A stretch of 64,000 nucleotides of DNA from Terriglobia bacterium (GTDB taxonomy: Bacteria > Acidobacteriota > Terriglobia > Bryobacterales > UBA6623). Location of the stretch: the NCBI GenBank assembly GCA_009838515.1, contig VXRL01000031.1:36763-100762 (forward strand), given 5' to 3'. A program made the position numbers and the translations under genes. Shown piece by piece: positions 34,893-43,842 of the stretch (position 1 is the stretch's first letter; each line of letters starts with the position of its first letter). The notes under the pieces are model-generated. The model ran no database searches. It worked only from the letters and a program-made list of their open reading frames with translations, and was not told where the DNA came from.

Positions 34893-36115
34893 TGCCGCTC
34901 GCTGGGTACTGCGATCATGTCGACGGCGAGACTCCGGTCCGCCACGGCCGTTCCGCGCACCGACGCCTTCGAGGCGGCTGGAGGGGACTTAGGATCGTAG
35001 AATTCCGGGCGAATCTGATTCAGAGCGGCGCTAGTGCTGTCATCGGAGACGTAGTAAGTGGCCTTGGCTAGGTGGTCCAAGTCGCTGCCGGCTTGCCCGA
35101 GAATTCCGGCCAAGTCGGCGAACATCGCTCTGATTTGCTGCTCAGCACTTCCGGAGCCGCGGCCGTTCAGGGTTGAGACATAGATGCTGGCCGGCTGAAA
35201 CACCTGGGCTATGCGCGAAAAGACTGGGGACGCTGTCATGCCGGGGGGCGTCAGGTATGCGATGGGCCGGGCCTGCTCCGGCTCGTCCGCTGGTGCTGCG
35301 GCGACGATGGCCTCGATCTCGATCGCCTGCCGGTTCAGCCATTCGATGAAGACTACGGGCGGGGCACGGCCGCCATAGAACTCGACGATTCGACTCTCGA
35401 CGAGGCTCGCCGCCTCGATCGGGCGCAGGAAGCACCGTAGCTGGACGAGTTGCTCGCGGCTCGCTCCCAGGTGCTTGAGCGTCTCGTCAATCTGGACCAG
35501 CACGTCGGTGGCCGCCAGCTCCGGCTCTCCATCGGCAGCCCTGCCCGATACGAAGCTCCGCGGGCCGTTCGGCAGGACGGCCGCGTGCGAGCCTCCCTGT
35601 ACTCCGGGCAGCGACGGCGAGACCGTCCAAGTGACCTCGACGGGCGCTGCGCCACGGCTTCCGGTGGCAGCCACCCCATCGAGCGCCACCAGTGCGCCCT
35701 CAACGGGCAGCTTGCCTTCGACTAGCGTCACCGCTGGCCGGCTGTCGAGACGGAAGCGAGCCTCGATTTCGCTGGCCAGGGCAGAAGTGGCCCGTTCGTC
35801 GGCCGTGACGGCGTTGAGGCGGACGAGCTGGTCCAGCGAACTCCCAGCGGATTCCAACGCTCGTGCCAAGTAGTCCAAGGCACGGCGCACCTGCGCGCCC
35901 GGGCTCTGGGCGCCATCCACAGAGCCGGACCGGTCGGCAGGCAGCGATTGGCCTGTGTGGACCAATGCCACGCCCTCGATGCGAATCGCTTGCGCCCCGC
36001 CCAAGGGGCCCTGGCCGACGCCGTAGCGGGCCAGATGCACGCCCGGCACACGGTCCGCTCCGAGCGCCGCGCAGCTGAGCATAAGTGCCAAGACTGGCCG
36101 CGGGCGGAGCAACAT
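34889..36115 (-). CDS. Secreted triple RidA-domain fusion protein
   Basis: 408 residues with an N-terminal signal (VLALMLSCAALGA). Single RidA/YjgF proteins have about 130 residues; here three RidA-like units lie in tandem (about 25-150, 155-285, 288-405). Each shows the helix-strand pattern: ALESAGSSLDQLVRLNAV, LKHLGASREQLVQLRCFL and AGILGQAGSDLDHLAKATYYV. Cytosolic RidA hydrolyses reactive enamines/imines. An exported triple fusion is unusual, and whether it is catalytic is unclear. It is the first gene of the unit with the PVC cytochrome (ATGA overlap) and sulfatase, so it may clean up an oxidation product. Confidence 0.8.
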   Translation of the reverse strand: MLLRPRPVLALMLSCAALGADRVPGVHLARYGVGQGPLGGAQAIRIEGVALVHTGQSLPADRSGSVDGAQSPGAQVRRALDYLARALESAGSSLDQLVRLNAVTADERATSALASEIEARFRLDSRPAVTLVEGKLPVEGALVALDGVAATGSRGAAPVEVTWTVSPSLPGVQGGSHAAVLPNGPRSFVSGRAADGEPELAATDVLVQIDETLKHLGASREQLVQLRCFLRPIEAASLVESRIVEFYGGRAPPVVFIEWLNRQAIEIEAIVAAAPADEPEQARPIAYLTPPGMTASPVFSRIAQVFQPASIYVSTLNGRGSGSAEQQIRAMFADLAGILGQAGSDLDHLAKATYYVSDDSTSAALNQIRPEFYDPKSPPAASKASVRGTAVADRSLAVDMIAVPSERQ

Positions 36116-36223
36116 CGCCCACTATCGTATGTCCCGGGAGCTTGCGAACCAAGGAGTGCTGATCGGTCCCAAGCGTGGGGCCGGTTCGCTGCTGTGTGGA
36201 AGGCAAGCGGGCAGATACGGACT

Positions 36224-37651
36224 CTAACGTTCCGAACGTGGCGGTAGGTGCCGGCCCGCCCGTGCGTCGCGCCACATCGATTCAGAGTCCAGTGTCGCGC
36301 CGGGATCCCCCTGAGCCTGCATCCAGCGCCCCAGTGCAGCGGCCAATCGGTCGCGAACGTCCGCAAGGCCGAGATCGCCGATCAGGTTGCGCATCTGATA
36401 CGGGTCGGCCGCGACATCATATAGCTGCTCGGCCGGTCGCCGCATGAAGCGGTTGGCGAGCATGACTGCCCTGCGGTTGATCGCGGCTTGCGCCGATGGG
36501 CCGCTTGCAGCTAGCCAAGTCTCCCAGAACCAGTTCGTCCGGAACGCGCCCATCATATGTTTCTCAAAGTAGAGCGCTTCGGGCTGGAGATTGCGTATGT
36601 AGTGCCAGCGGGCGTCGACGATAGACCGGATCGGGTAGGGCGGTCCCTCGGGCACGTTGTTGTGCATCAGGTACACGTATTCGCGGTGGTCAGCGGCCTG
36701 GCCCCGCAATACTGGCAAGAAGCTGCTTCCGTCGAACTGATCGCTGGCCCCAGCTCCGGCAGCGGAGACGAGAGTTGGCAGCACATCGGCGTACTGCACC
36801 AGCGCGTCCGTGCGGGCTCCGGCGGCGATTCTCCCCGGCCAGCGCACTACGAGGGCGGTACGAACGCCGGTATTCCAGTTGGTCCACTTGTTGCCGGGAA
36901 ACGCCGAGCCCTGCTCGGAGGTCAGCAGCACCACGGTTCGATCGGCCTGTCCGCTGGCATCCAGCGCGTGAAGAACCTTGCCAACTTCCCAGTCCCAGAC
37001 TTCGATCTCGGCGAGATAGGTTGCGAATTGCTCGCGTGTTCGCGGCGTGTCGGCCAGATTGTCTGGCAGTGCCAGCTTGGCGAGGTCGAACTTGTCAGGA
37101 CGCCCCACCGTCCAAGGCGCATGAGCCTCGTGGAAGGCGGTTGCGAGGAAGAACGGCTGATCTGGATCGCGGCTCATGAATTCCTCAATGCCGCTGGTGT
37201 CGAACTCCGGTACTGGAGTAGGCTCGCGCTGATTCGTGATGCCGGCGACGGACTCGAAGCGGAAGGATTCGTCCGGGAGGACATGCTTCTTGCCGGCTAA
37301 GCCGACTCGATAGCCGACCCGGCCCAGATGATCCACGACTGAGAGTGTGCCGTCGCGGGCAGCCGAATGGTTCCAGCTCGAACCGTTCCGAAACGGGTAC
37401 AAGCCGGTGTACAGCTCGGTGCGGCATGGATTGCACATCGCCATCGATAGGTACGCCCGGTTAAACGTCAAGCCTTCGGAGGCAAGCCCGTCGATATTCG
37501 GCGTCGAGATATTCGGCCCGCCGTAGAGCGGCAGGTCGTTATAGGTGACATCGTCGGCAATGATCAGCAGGAAGTTCGGACGTTCGTGTTGGCCCAGAGC
37601 TAGCGGGGCGAGGAGCAGGGCTGCGACTAGCGGCCAGAATCTGGTGGGCAT
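36224..37651 (-). CDS. Sulfatase with CNPCR active site (heparan-N-sulfatase-like subgroup)
   Basis: 475 residues with signal peptide (PLVAALLLAPLALGQ). Metal-binding ADDVTYNDLPLYGG is at residues 32-45 and the motif is Cys73 in CNPCRTELYTG, an allowed C-x-P-x-R but with a second cysteine. The usual downstream SDNG metal motif is replaced by SEQGSAFPGNKW, followed by RTALVVRWPG. This combination is known from a sulfamidase-like subgroup, so the enzyme may act on N-sulfate rather than aryl sulfate; that is inference. Stands alone on the minus strand, divergent from the next sulfatase with a 100-base gap. Confidence 0.88.
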   Translation of the reverse strand: MPTRFWPLVAALLLAPLALGQHERPNFLLIIADDVTYNDLPLYGGPNISTPNIDGLASEGLTFNRAYLSMAMCNPCRTELYTGLYPFRNGSSWNHSAARDGTLSVVDHLGRVGYRVGLAGKKHVLPDESFRFESVAGITNQREPTPVPEFDTSGIEEFMSRDPDQPFFLATAFHEAHAPWTVGRPDKFDLAKLALPDNLADTPRTREQFATYLAEIEVWDWEVGKVLHALDASGQADRTVVLLTSEQGSAFPGNKWTNWNTGVRTALVVRWPGRIAAGARTDALVQYADVLPTLVSAAGAGASDQFDGSSFLPVLRGQAADHREYVYLMHNNVPEGPPYPIRSIVDARWHYIRNLQPEALYFEKHMMGAFRTNWFWETWLAASGPSAQAAINRRAVMLANRFMRRPAEQLYDVAADPYQMRNLIGDLGLADVRDRLAAALGRWMQAQGDPGATLDSESMWRDARAGRHLPPRSER

Positions 37652-37751
37652 AGCCTACTGATCGTAGCGGGGTCCGGCCTGCCGTGCGTTACCGGTCCGC
37701 CTTGTCTGGAGCATCGTCTCCAGGTGCTACCCTGATTGGCCGAGCCTCCCG

Positions 37752-39185
37752 ATGTCTGAGTTTTCGCGACGCGACCTGTTGAAGTCCTCGGCCCTGATCA
37801 CGTCGGCGGTCGGGTTGGCTGGATGCGCCACGGATGATCCTTCTCCGGCACGGCCGCCCAACGTCATTGTGTTGGTCACGGACGACCAGCGCTGGGACAT
37901 GCTCGGCGCGGCCGGAAACCCGATGATCCAGACCCCGCACATGGATCGCTTGTCCACCGAAGGGGTGTTGTTCGAGAACCACTTCGTCACCACGTCCCTG
38001 TGCGCTCCCTCGCGGACCTCCATCTTCACCGGCCTCTATGCGAGTTGCCATGGCACGCACGACTTCGCAACCCCGATGTCGGACGATCTGCACGAGCGCA
38101 GCTATCCGGGACGCCTGCGCGCAGCTGGCTACCGAACAGGCTTTGTCGGCAAGTATGGTGTCGGCCGAACCTTGCCGGAAGACAAGTTCAGCTATTTTGA
38201 GGGATTTTCCGGGCAAGGGCAGTACTTGCACGAGGTGGACGGCAAGTCCCGGCACCTGACCGGGATGATCGGGGACCAAGCGCTTGAGTTCTTGGAGACC
38301 TGTGACGGAGAGACGCCGTTCTGCCTGTCGGTGAGCTTCAAAGCGCCGCACGTCCAAGACAGGGTCGCGCCGTTCTTCATCAACGATCCCGAACTTGACG
38401 GGCTTTACGAGGATGTCGAGATACCCCCTTTCAAGAAACTCGACCCCCGCTATTTCGAGGGCTTGCCCGACTTCCTCAAGGACGGGTACGAGGGTCGCAT
38501 CCGTCAGCAGCGCCGCTTCCCGACAGCGGAGAGGTGGCAGGCTGCCATGAGGCGCTACTACCGGCTCATTACCGGTGTCGACATTCAGGTCGGGCGAATT
38601 CTGGCCTGGCTTGACGAGAGCGGCTTGGGGGGCAATACCGTGATCGTCTTCACTTCCGACAACGGGTTCTTCCTAGGCGAGCGCGGTTGGGCAGGCAAGT
38701 ACTTCATCCACGAGGAGTCCATCCGAGCGCCGCTGATCGTTTGGGATCCGCGCAGCCGGAAGAGGATGGGGCGCCGCTGCACGGAGATGACGCTCAATCT
38801 CGACATTGCGCCCACGATCTTGGAATTGGCTGGGCTTGAGATCGATCCTTCAACGAACGGAATGAGCGTGGTGCCCCTGCTGGATGGCGCGTCGCCCCCA
38901 TGGCGCACTGAGTGGCTCTACGAGTTCCTGTGGCAGCGCGAGGGTATTCCGATCCCGCGAACAGAGGGCATCCGCTCGGAGCGCTGGAAGTACAACGTAT
39001 ACCTAGACGGACAGCCCGGATACGAGGAGCTGTACGATCTCGAGGCAGACCCAGAGGAAGAAACGAACCTAGCCAAGTCTGCCGACCACCAGAACGAACT
39101 CCAGCGCCTGCGCAGCCGCCGCCAAGCGTGGAAGGAAAGCCTGACGGCTTGGCAGCCCGGCGAGCCTTGGGCGGACCCCGCCTGA
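37752..39185 (+). CDS. Sulfatase, Tat-exported lipoprotein
   Basis: 477 residues. The N-terminus MSEFSRRDLLKSSALI is a twin-arginine signal, and GLAGC (Cys25) is a lipobox, so it is probably a Tat-exported lipoprotein. The metal-binding start is VLVTDDQRWDMLG, and the formylglycine motif is Cys84 in LCAPSRTSIFTGLYA. Later motifs are GKYGVG, VFTSDNGFFLGERGWAGKYF, and the C-terminal YEELYDLEADPEEETNLA. The GERGW-K-F element is typical of sulfatases acting on glycans such as iduronate- or choline-sulfatase-like groups. Substrate not resolved. Confidence 0.92.
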   Translation: MSEFSRRDLLKSSALITSAVGLAGCATDDPSPARPPNVIVLVTDDQRWDMLGAAGNPMIQTPHMDRLSTEGVLFENHFVTTSLCAPSRTSIFTGLYASCHGTHDFATPMSDDLHERSYPGRLRAAGYRTGFVGKYGVGRTLPEDKFSYFEGFSGQGQYLHEVDGKSRHLTGMIGDQALEFLETCDGETPFCLSVSFKAPHVQDRVAPFFINDPELDGLYEDVEIPPFKKLDPRYFEGLPDFLKDGYEGRIRQQRRFPTAERWQAAMRRYYRLITGVDIQVGRILAWLDESGLGGNTVIVFTSDNGFFLGERGWAGKYFIHEESIRAPLIVWDPRSRKRMGRRCTEMTLNLDIAPTILELAGLEIDPSTNGMSVVPLLDGASPPWRTEWLYEFLWQREGIPIPRTEGIRSERWKYNVYLDGQPGYEELYDLEADPEEETNLAKSADHQNELQRLRSRRQAWKESLTAWQPGEPWADPA

Positions 39186-39248
39186 GCTGCCATAGGCGCT
39201 CGGGCAGTTGCTGCGGCCGCTCGCTTGCGCAGATCTGGCCGAACCCTG

Positions 39249-40736
39249 CTAGCGCCTGTCCGGAGGATAGCGTCCCGACGGCTTGTCGGGGTCGTATCTC
39301 GGATTCTTCGTGGGCATGTTCGCGTCAACGTCGATCAGCCATGCCTCGAGGCGCTCCTGCAGGGACTTCGACCGTTCCGGGAACAAGCCCGCGAGGTTGT
39401 AGCGCTCGCCCGGGTCGTTGGCGAGGTTGTACACCTCGATCGAGCTGTCCTCGTACCACTTGATGAGCTTCCAGTCCGCGGCTCTCAACGCAGCGCTCGG
39501 CGCGCCGCCCTGGTTGCCGTAGTGCGGGTAGTGCCAGTACAGTGGCGCTCTGTCGAACCGCTCGCCGCGCAGCAACGGGACCAGGCTGGTTCCGTCAACG
39601 TGCTGATCGGGACGCTTGCGGAGCCCCGCCAATTCCAGCAGGGTCGGGTAGAAGTCCACGCTTGTCACCGGTGCGTCAATGGCCGAGCCGGGATCGGTTA
39701 CGCCTGGCGCTCGAATCAGCATGGGTTCGCGGATTCCGCCTTCGTACATCCATCCCTTACCGCCGCGCAACGGCAGGTTCGCCGTAGGCGAGCCTTCGGA
39801 GGTGCTCAATCCCCCGTTATCAGACATGAAGACCACGATCGTCTTTGACGCGAGCCCGTTTTCCTCCAGTGCGTCCAACACCATCCCGACGGCCGTGTCC
39901 AATGCTTCGACCATGCCGCCGTAGACCGCGTGGTCCTGCACCTGTCGCGCATCTCGGAACCCTTCCTGCATGAAGCGAGGGCCCGCAAAGGAGAATTTCG
40001 CTGCCTTGGCCGAGTACTTGTCCTCCAACTTCTGGGTTGTCATGAGCGGCGTGTGCACGGAGTAGAACGACAGGTACGCGAAAAAGGGCGAGTCGCGCTG
40101 CTCGGAGATGAACCGCCGGGTCTCCTTGGCCAACCTTAGGGGAAGGTACTCGCGTTCCGGACCGTCACTTAGGTTGGGATTGCCGTACGGAGAGAAGTAG
40201 TTGTCGCCGCCCCACGGACCGCCGTGCTCCCAGCCGCCATCGTTCCGGTCAAAGCCTTGGTCCTGGGGCCAAAAGCCCTCCGGTCCCATGTGCCACTTGC
40301 CGGCGAAGAACGTGGCGTACCCGCTCTCCCTAAACGCTTCGGCCACGGTGACCTCTTCGAGAGGCATCCGGTCCGAGTAGCTGGACGGCAGCAGCATGGT
40401 GTTGCGGTTCCACTGTTCCGGCTGGTTGCCCCCACTCGGGCTGATGTAGTCGGTGACACGTAAGCGAACCGGGTACTTGCCGGTCATGATGCTGGCGCGG
40501 GTCGGGGAGCAGACCGGACAGGCCGCATAGGCTTGGGTGAAGCGGGCGCCGGATCGCGCCAGCCCGTCGATGTTGGGCGTTTCGTAGAACTGGCTCCCGT
40601 AGCAGCCTAGGTCACGCCAGCCGAGATCGTCGGCCAAGAAGAAGACGACGTTGGGTGGGGCGGCCGGTGACAGCGCCGCTGCCAGACAGGTCAACACGAC
40701 GAGCCGTTCCACCGCGACGGCACAGGAATAAGGCAT
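39249..40736 (-). CDS. Sulfatase (CSPTR type), exported
   Basis: 495 residues from the ATG at 40736, giving a signal peptide; the frame extends upstream to 40925 but that part is arginine-rich and unlike protein. Metal-binding LADDLGWRDLGCYG is near residues 35-47, and the active site is Cys76 in CSPTRASIMTGKYPVR. Later signatures: GKWHMG, VVFMSDNGGLST, GGIREPMLIRAPG and EVYNLANDPGERYNLA. It resembles arylsulfatase A-type enzymes of marine and soil polysaccharide degraders. Convergent with the sulfatase ending at 39185. Confidence 0.92.
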   Translation of the reverse strand: MPYSCAVAVERLVVLTCLAAALSPAAPPNVVFFLADDLGWRDLGCYGSQFYETPNIDGLARSGARFTQAYAACPVCSPTRASIMTGKYPVRLRVTDYISPSGGNQPEQWNRNTMLLPSSYSDRMPLEEVTVAEAFRESGYATFFAGKWHMGPEGFWPQDQGFDRNDGGWEHGGPWGGDNYFSPYGNPNLSDGPEREYLPLRLAKETRRFISEQRDSPFFAYLSFYSVHTPLMTTQKLEDKYSAKAAKFSFAGPRFMQEGFRDARQVQDHAVYGGMVEALDTAVGMVLDALEENGLASKTIVVFMSDNGGLSTSEGSPTANLPLRGGKGWMYEGGIREPMLIRAPGVTDPGSAIDAPVTSVDFYPTLLELAGLRKRPDQHVDGTSLVPLLRGERFDRAPLYWHYPHYGNQGGAPSAALRAADWKLIKWYEDSSIEVYNLANDPGERYNLAGLFPERSKSLQERLEAWLIDVDANMPTKNPRYDPDKPSGRYPPDRR

Positions 40737-40851
40737 CAGAACAATTCTCCGAATAGCTAGGCCTCGATTGTCAAGGCTTGGTGGACGCATCGCGGGCCCC
40801 ATGGTCGGCTCTCGAACGCACCGGTGGCGTGCAGTCGGTGGCGTCAACGCG

Positions 40852-41844
40852 CTACTCGGCCGTTCGGTATGTCTCCGGCAGGCCAGGGAGGAATTTGGGC
40901 GGGCTCTGGTACAGGTAGCCCTCAAGGAACGTCACGGACCGGCTTCGGCTCACCCGTGCAAGCGCATCCAAGCCAGCCTTGTAGGCTGAATAGTCAGGAC
41001 CGTCCCCGCCCATGGCCACGATTCGGTCCGGGCGGGCCGCTTTCCAGTGCTCGTAGCCGGCGTAGCGCACCATCAAGAACACCTCGTCGTACTCCGAGCT
41101 CTCCTCGAATCCACTCTCCGGCGGGTAGACAGCCTTCCACTGGCCGACGACGCGGGCGCCAACCTTTTCGAGGTACGGCCAGATCCTTTCGGCGCTGCCT
41201 CCCAGCAGGCCGTCCGCCGCGCCCTTCTCCACCTGCCACTTCGTCAGCGCGATGATCTCGCGAGCGGGCCAATTCTGGTCGTTGCGGACAGGGCGCGGCC
41301 CGCCGTCGGGTGCAGCCTCGGTCGGCTTGTAGGTCTCGCCCAGCGCGGGCATGTAATAGACCTGCGTGGTCGCGGTCATGCCCTCGAGAAAATATGCGCC
41401 GCTGGATCCCGCCACATAGTGGTTGCGGGCGCTGAGGGCCTCGCGGTTGCGCCGGTAGTCGGGGCCGTTCCCGCCCAGTTGCAGGTGGCCTTGGCGGGTC
41501 GCTTTCCAGTGCTCGTAGCTGGCGTAGCGGGCTAGGCGATACCCATGGTCGAACGAAGGCTCCGCAGCTGAGCCGTCCGGGTGGATCACCATCCACTGCC
41601 CGACGATGCGGCTTCCGATCTTCTCAAACCAAGGCCAGACGCCCTCCCGGCTCAGCCGGAAGTAGGCGTCATGCCCTCCCTTGTGAAACTTCTGGTGGCG
41701 TAGGACTAGCAGCTCCGTCCCTTCTTTGGGCAGGTCGTTGCGCACCGGCCGCGGAGGGTCTGCTGGCTGGCCGAACGCCGCCGCGGCCAGAGCGGTCGCG
41801 GCTAGCGTCGCTGCAATCAGGACATTGCGGGGATTTTCGGGCAT
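40852..41844 (-). CDS. Exported protein with two NIPSNAP-like domains
   Basis: 330 residues with a signal peptide (IAATLAATALAAAAFGQ). The sequence is an internal duplication. Both halves start RPVRND and share WPWFEKIGSRIVGQW versus WPYLEKVGARVVGQW, RYASYEHWKATR versus RYAGYEHWKAAR, and GGNGPDY versus GGDGPDY. This is the NIPSNAP/dimeric alpha-beta barrel type of small ferredoxin-like domain. The fused pair probably forms an intramolecular dimer. Bacterial NIPSNAP proteins are poorly characterised. The tail is YQSPPKFLPGLPETY. Confidence 0.8.
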   Translation of the reverse strand: MPENPRNVLIAATLAATALAAAAFGQPADPPRPVRNDLPKEGTELLVLRHQKFHKGGHDAYFRLSREGVWPWFEKIGSRIVGQWMVIHPDGSAAEPSFDHGYRLARYASYEHWKATRQGHLQLGGNGPDYRRNREALSARNHYVAGSSGAYFLEGMTATTQVYYMPALGETYKPTEAAPDGGPRPVRNDQNWPAREIIALTKWQVEKGAADGLLGGSAERIWPYLEKVGARVVGQWKAVYPPESGFEESSEYDEVFLMVRYAGYEHWKAARPDRIVAMGGDGPDYSAYKAGLDALARVSRSRSVTFLEGYLYQSPPKFLPGLPETYRTAE

Positions 41845-41974
41845 TGCGCTCTACAGTGTAGTGGGCCTCGCTTCGGGTGGCAGCCCGGCACTGCGGCGCG
41901 CAACCGCCCGTACCAGACCGGCCCGGGCGCAATCTTGCTGCGGGCGATAATGAATCACTTGACCCTGTGCGCGC

Positions 41975-42862
41975 ATGTCGCTACCCGTTAACAAAGTCTC
42001 AACGGCGGATCTGGTCGCCTCTGCCCGCGGATGGCACATGCGCCACGCGACGCCGATCTTTGACGATCCCTATGCGAAGAAGCTGTGCGGGCCAGTGCTT
42101 GGCTTGGCTCTCAGGTTTCGCCCGTTCGAATGGTTGCTGTTCAAGGTCGCGCTGGCCCCGTTGATGCCCGTCAGCATGTGCGTCGTCATGCGAGCGCGCT
42201 ACGCCGAGCAGGGTCTCGGGCGAGCAGTCGAGGAGGGCGTTCGGCAATACGTCATCCTCGGCGCCGGAATGGACTCTTTCGCATTCCGCCGCCCGGATCT
42301 CTTGGACGTCATCAATGCGTTTGAGGTCGACCACCCGGTGACGCAGCAGAAGAAGCTGGACCGCGTTGCCAAGACTAAGCTTCCGGTGCCCGCGAACCAC
42401 CACTTCATCGCCGCGGACTTGTCAGTCGTCTCCACCGTCGAAGCCTTGGCCGGAACGGCCTTCGACATGTCCAGGCCCACGTTCCTCTCCTTGCTGGGAG
42501 TCGTCTACTACCTGACTCCCGAGACTCTGGCGGAGACCGCGAGATCGATCTCACAAGGATTGCGTCCGGGCACGCGGCTGGTAATCGACTATCTCTTGGA
42601 CGAAGAATCGTGCGACCCGGCTACGCAGCCGCTGCGGGAGAGGCTGGTCAAGTTCGTCGAGGGAAGGGGAGAGCCCATGCGCAGCTCGTACTCGCTGGCC
42701 GAGATGAACGCGCTGATGGCGGACACTGGTTTCAAGCCGGTCGAGAATTTCGCGATCACCGATTTGGAAGCGAGCTATCGCGAGGAGTTTGGCGATCTTA
42801 CCTTCGAAATCCCCGGTCTTTTCGGTTTCGGGACGTTCGAGGTCGTGGGCGAGTCCGACTGA
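41975..42862 (+). CDS. SAM-dependent methyltransferase, leucine carboxyl methyltransferase (LCM) family, copy 1
   Basis: 295 residues. The SAM-binding motif is VILGAGMDSFAFR (GAGMDS at 96-101), followed by FEVDHPVTQQKKL (acidic loop), FIAADLS and a SLLGVVYYLTPE strand. This is the TIGR00027/PPM1-LCM type, found in many bacteria as small-molecule O-methyltransferases. Start ATG at 41975. It is followed 35 bases later by a clear paralogue, so the pair is a tandem duplication. Substrate unknown. Confidence 0.88.
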   Translation: MSLPVNKVSTADLVASARGWHMRHATPIFDDPYAKKLCGPVLGLALRFRPFEWLLFKVALAPLMPVSMCVVMRARYAEQGLGRAVEEGVRQYVILGAGMDSFAFRRPDLLDVINAFEVDHPVTQQKKLDRVAKTKLPVPANHHFIAADLSVVSTVEALAGTAFDMSRPTFLSLLGVVYYLTPETLAETARSISQGLRPGTRLVIDYLLDEESCDPATQPLRERLVKFVEGRGEPMRSSYSLAEMNALMADTGFKPVENFAITDLEASYREEFGDLTFEIPGLFGFGTFEVVGESD

Positions 42863-42897
42863 CTTGACATGCGCTGGGTTGGACGGCGCAACGACTG

Positions 42898-43842
42898 GTG
42901 CGGCTGATCGACGAGCTTGTGGTTCCGCTGTTGCGGCAACTGCCGTCGCTATTGCGAAATCTTTCGACTGCGGACATCGTGGCGTTTGAGCGGGCATGGC
43001 ATCAGCGCGCCTGCCCGCCGGTGCTGGAAGATCCCTACGCCAAGCTGCTGTGTGGCCCGCTGCTCGGACTAGCGGCTCGATTCCGGCCTTTGGGCTGGTA
43101 TGTGGCGAGAGTCGAACTCGGCCGCATCATGCCCGCCAGCATGGTGGTCGTCATCCGGGCTCGCTACGCCGAACGAGCGCTCGAGGACGCAGTCGAGCAA
43201 GGCGTCCCCCAGTACGTCATGGTCGGCGCTGGGATGGACTCGTTCCCGTTTCGGCGCCCGGATCTGGCGGAGCGCGTTGAAATCTACGAGATCGATCACC
43301 CAGCTGTGCAACGCAGGAAGTTGGAGCGGATTCGCAAAGCGGGACTTGATGTCTCGTCAACGCATCACTTCATAGGTGCTGACCTCACGGAAGTCACCGT
43401 GGTCGACGCCCTCGTCTCGTCCAGCTTTGACATCGCCAGGCCGGCGTTCCTGTCGCTGCTGGGAGTGGCCTATTACCTCGCTCCTGACGCCCTGGAAGCC
43501 ACGGCCCGATCAATTGCGGCAAGGCTGTCACCGGGGAGCTGCATCGTCGTGGACTATCTGCTGGACCAAGCATCATCCGCTCCGCGCAGCGTTAGCGTCC
43601 GCGAAGATCTTCTAAACCTTGTCGAGGATTGCGGCGAACCGATGCAGAGCGAGTACTCGCTTGACCAGATGGACACCCTGATGCGAAGGAGCGGATTCGA
43701 GCCAGTCGATGCATGCGCTGCCGACGAGCTTGAGGATGCCTATCGAAGAGAGCTGGGTTCGCTGCCCTTTGAAGTCCCGGGCATCTTCGGCATCGGCACA
43801 TTCGCGATCGCTGGCCCGCGTGATCGCGGCGAAGCTGGTTAG
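42898..43842 (+). CDS. SAM-dependent methyltransferase, LCM family, copy 2
   Basis: 314 residues from a GTG. It closely resembles the upstream gene: VMVGAGMDSFPFR (GAGMDS at 110-115), YEIDHPAVQRRKL, HHFIGADLTEV, SLLGVAYYLAPD and EVPGIFGIGTF at the end, compared with EIPGLFGFGTF in copy 1. It has an N-terminal extension of about 14 residues that copy 1 lacks. The two genes could make a heterodimer or act on related substrates. The end overlaps the convergent gene by 4 bases. Confidence 0.86.
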   Translation: MRLIDELVVPLLRQLPSLLRNLSTADIVAFERAWHQRACPPVLEDPYAKLLCGPLLGLAARFRPLGWYVARVELGRIMPASMVVVIRARYAERALEDAVEQGVPQYVMVGAGMDSFPFRRPDLAERVEIYEIDHPAVQRRKLERIRKAGLDVSSTHHFIGADLTEVTVVDALVSSSFDIARPAFLSLLGVAYYLAPDALEATARSIAARLSPGSCIVVDYLLDQASSAPRSVSVREDLLNLVEDCGEPMQSEYSLDQMDTLMRRSGFEPVDACAADELEDAYRRELGSLPFEVPGIFGIGTFAIAGPRDRGEAG

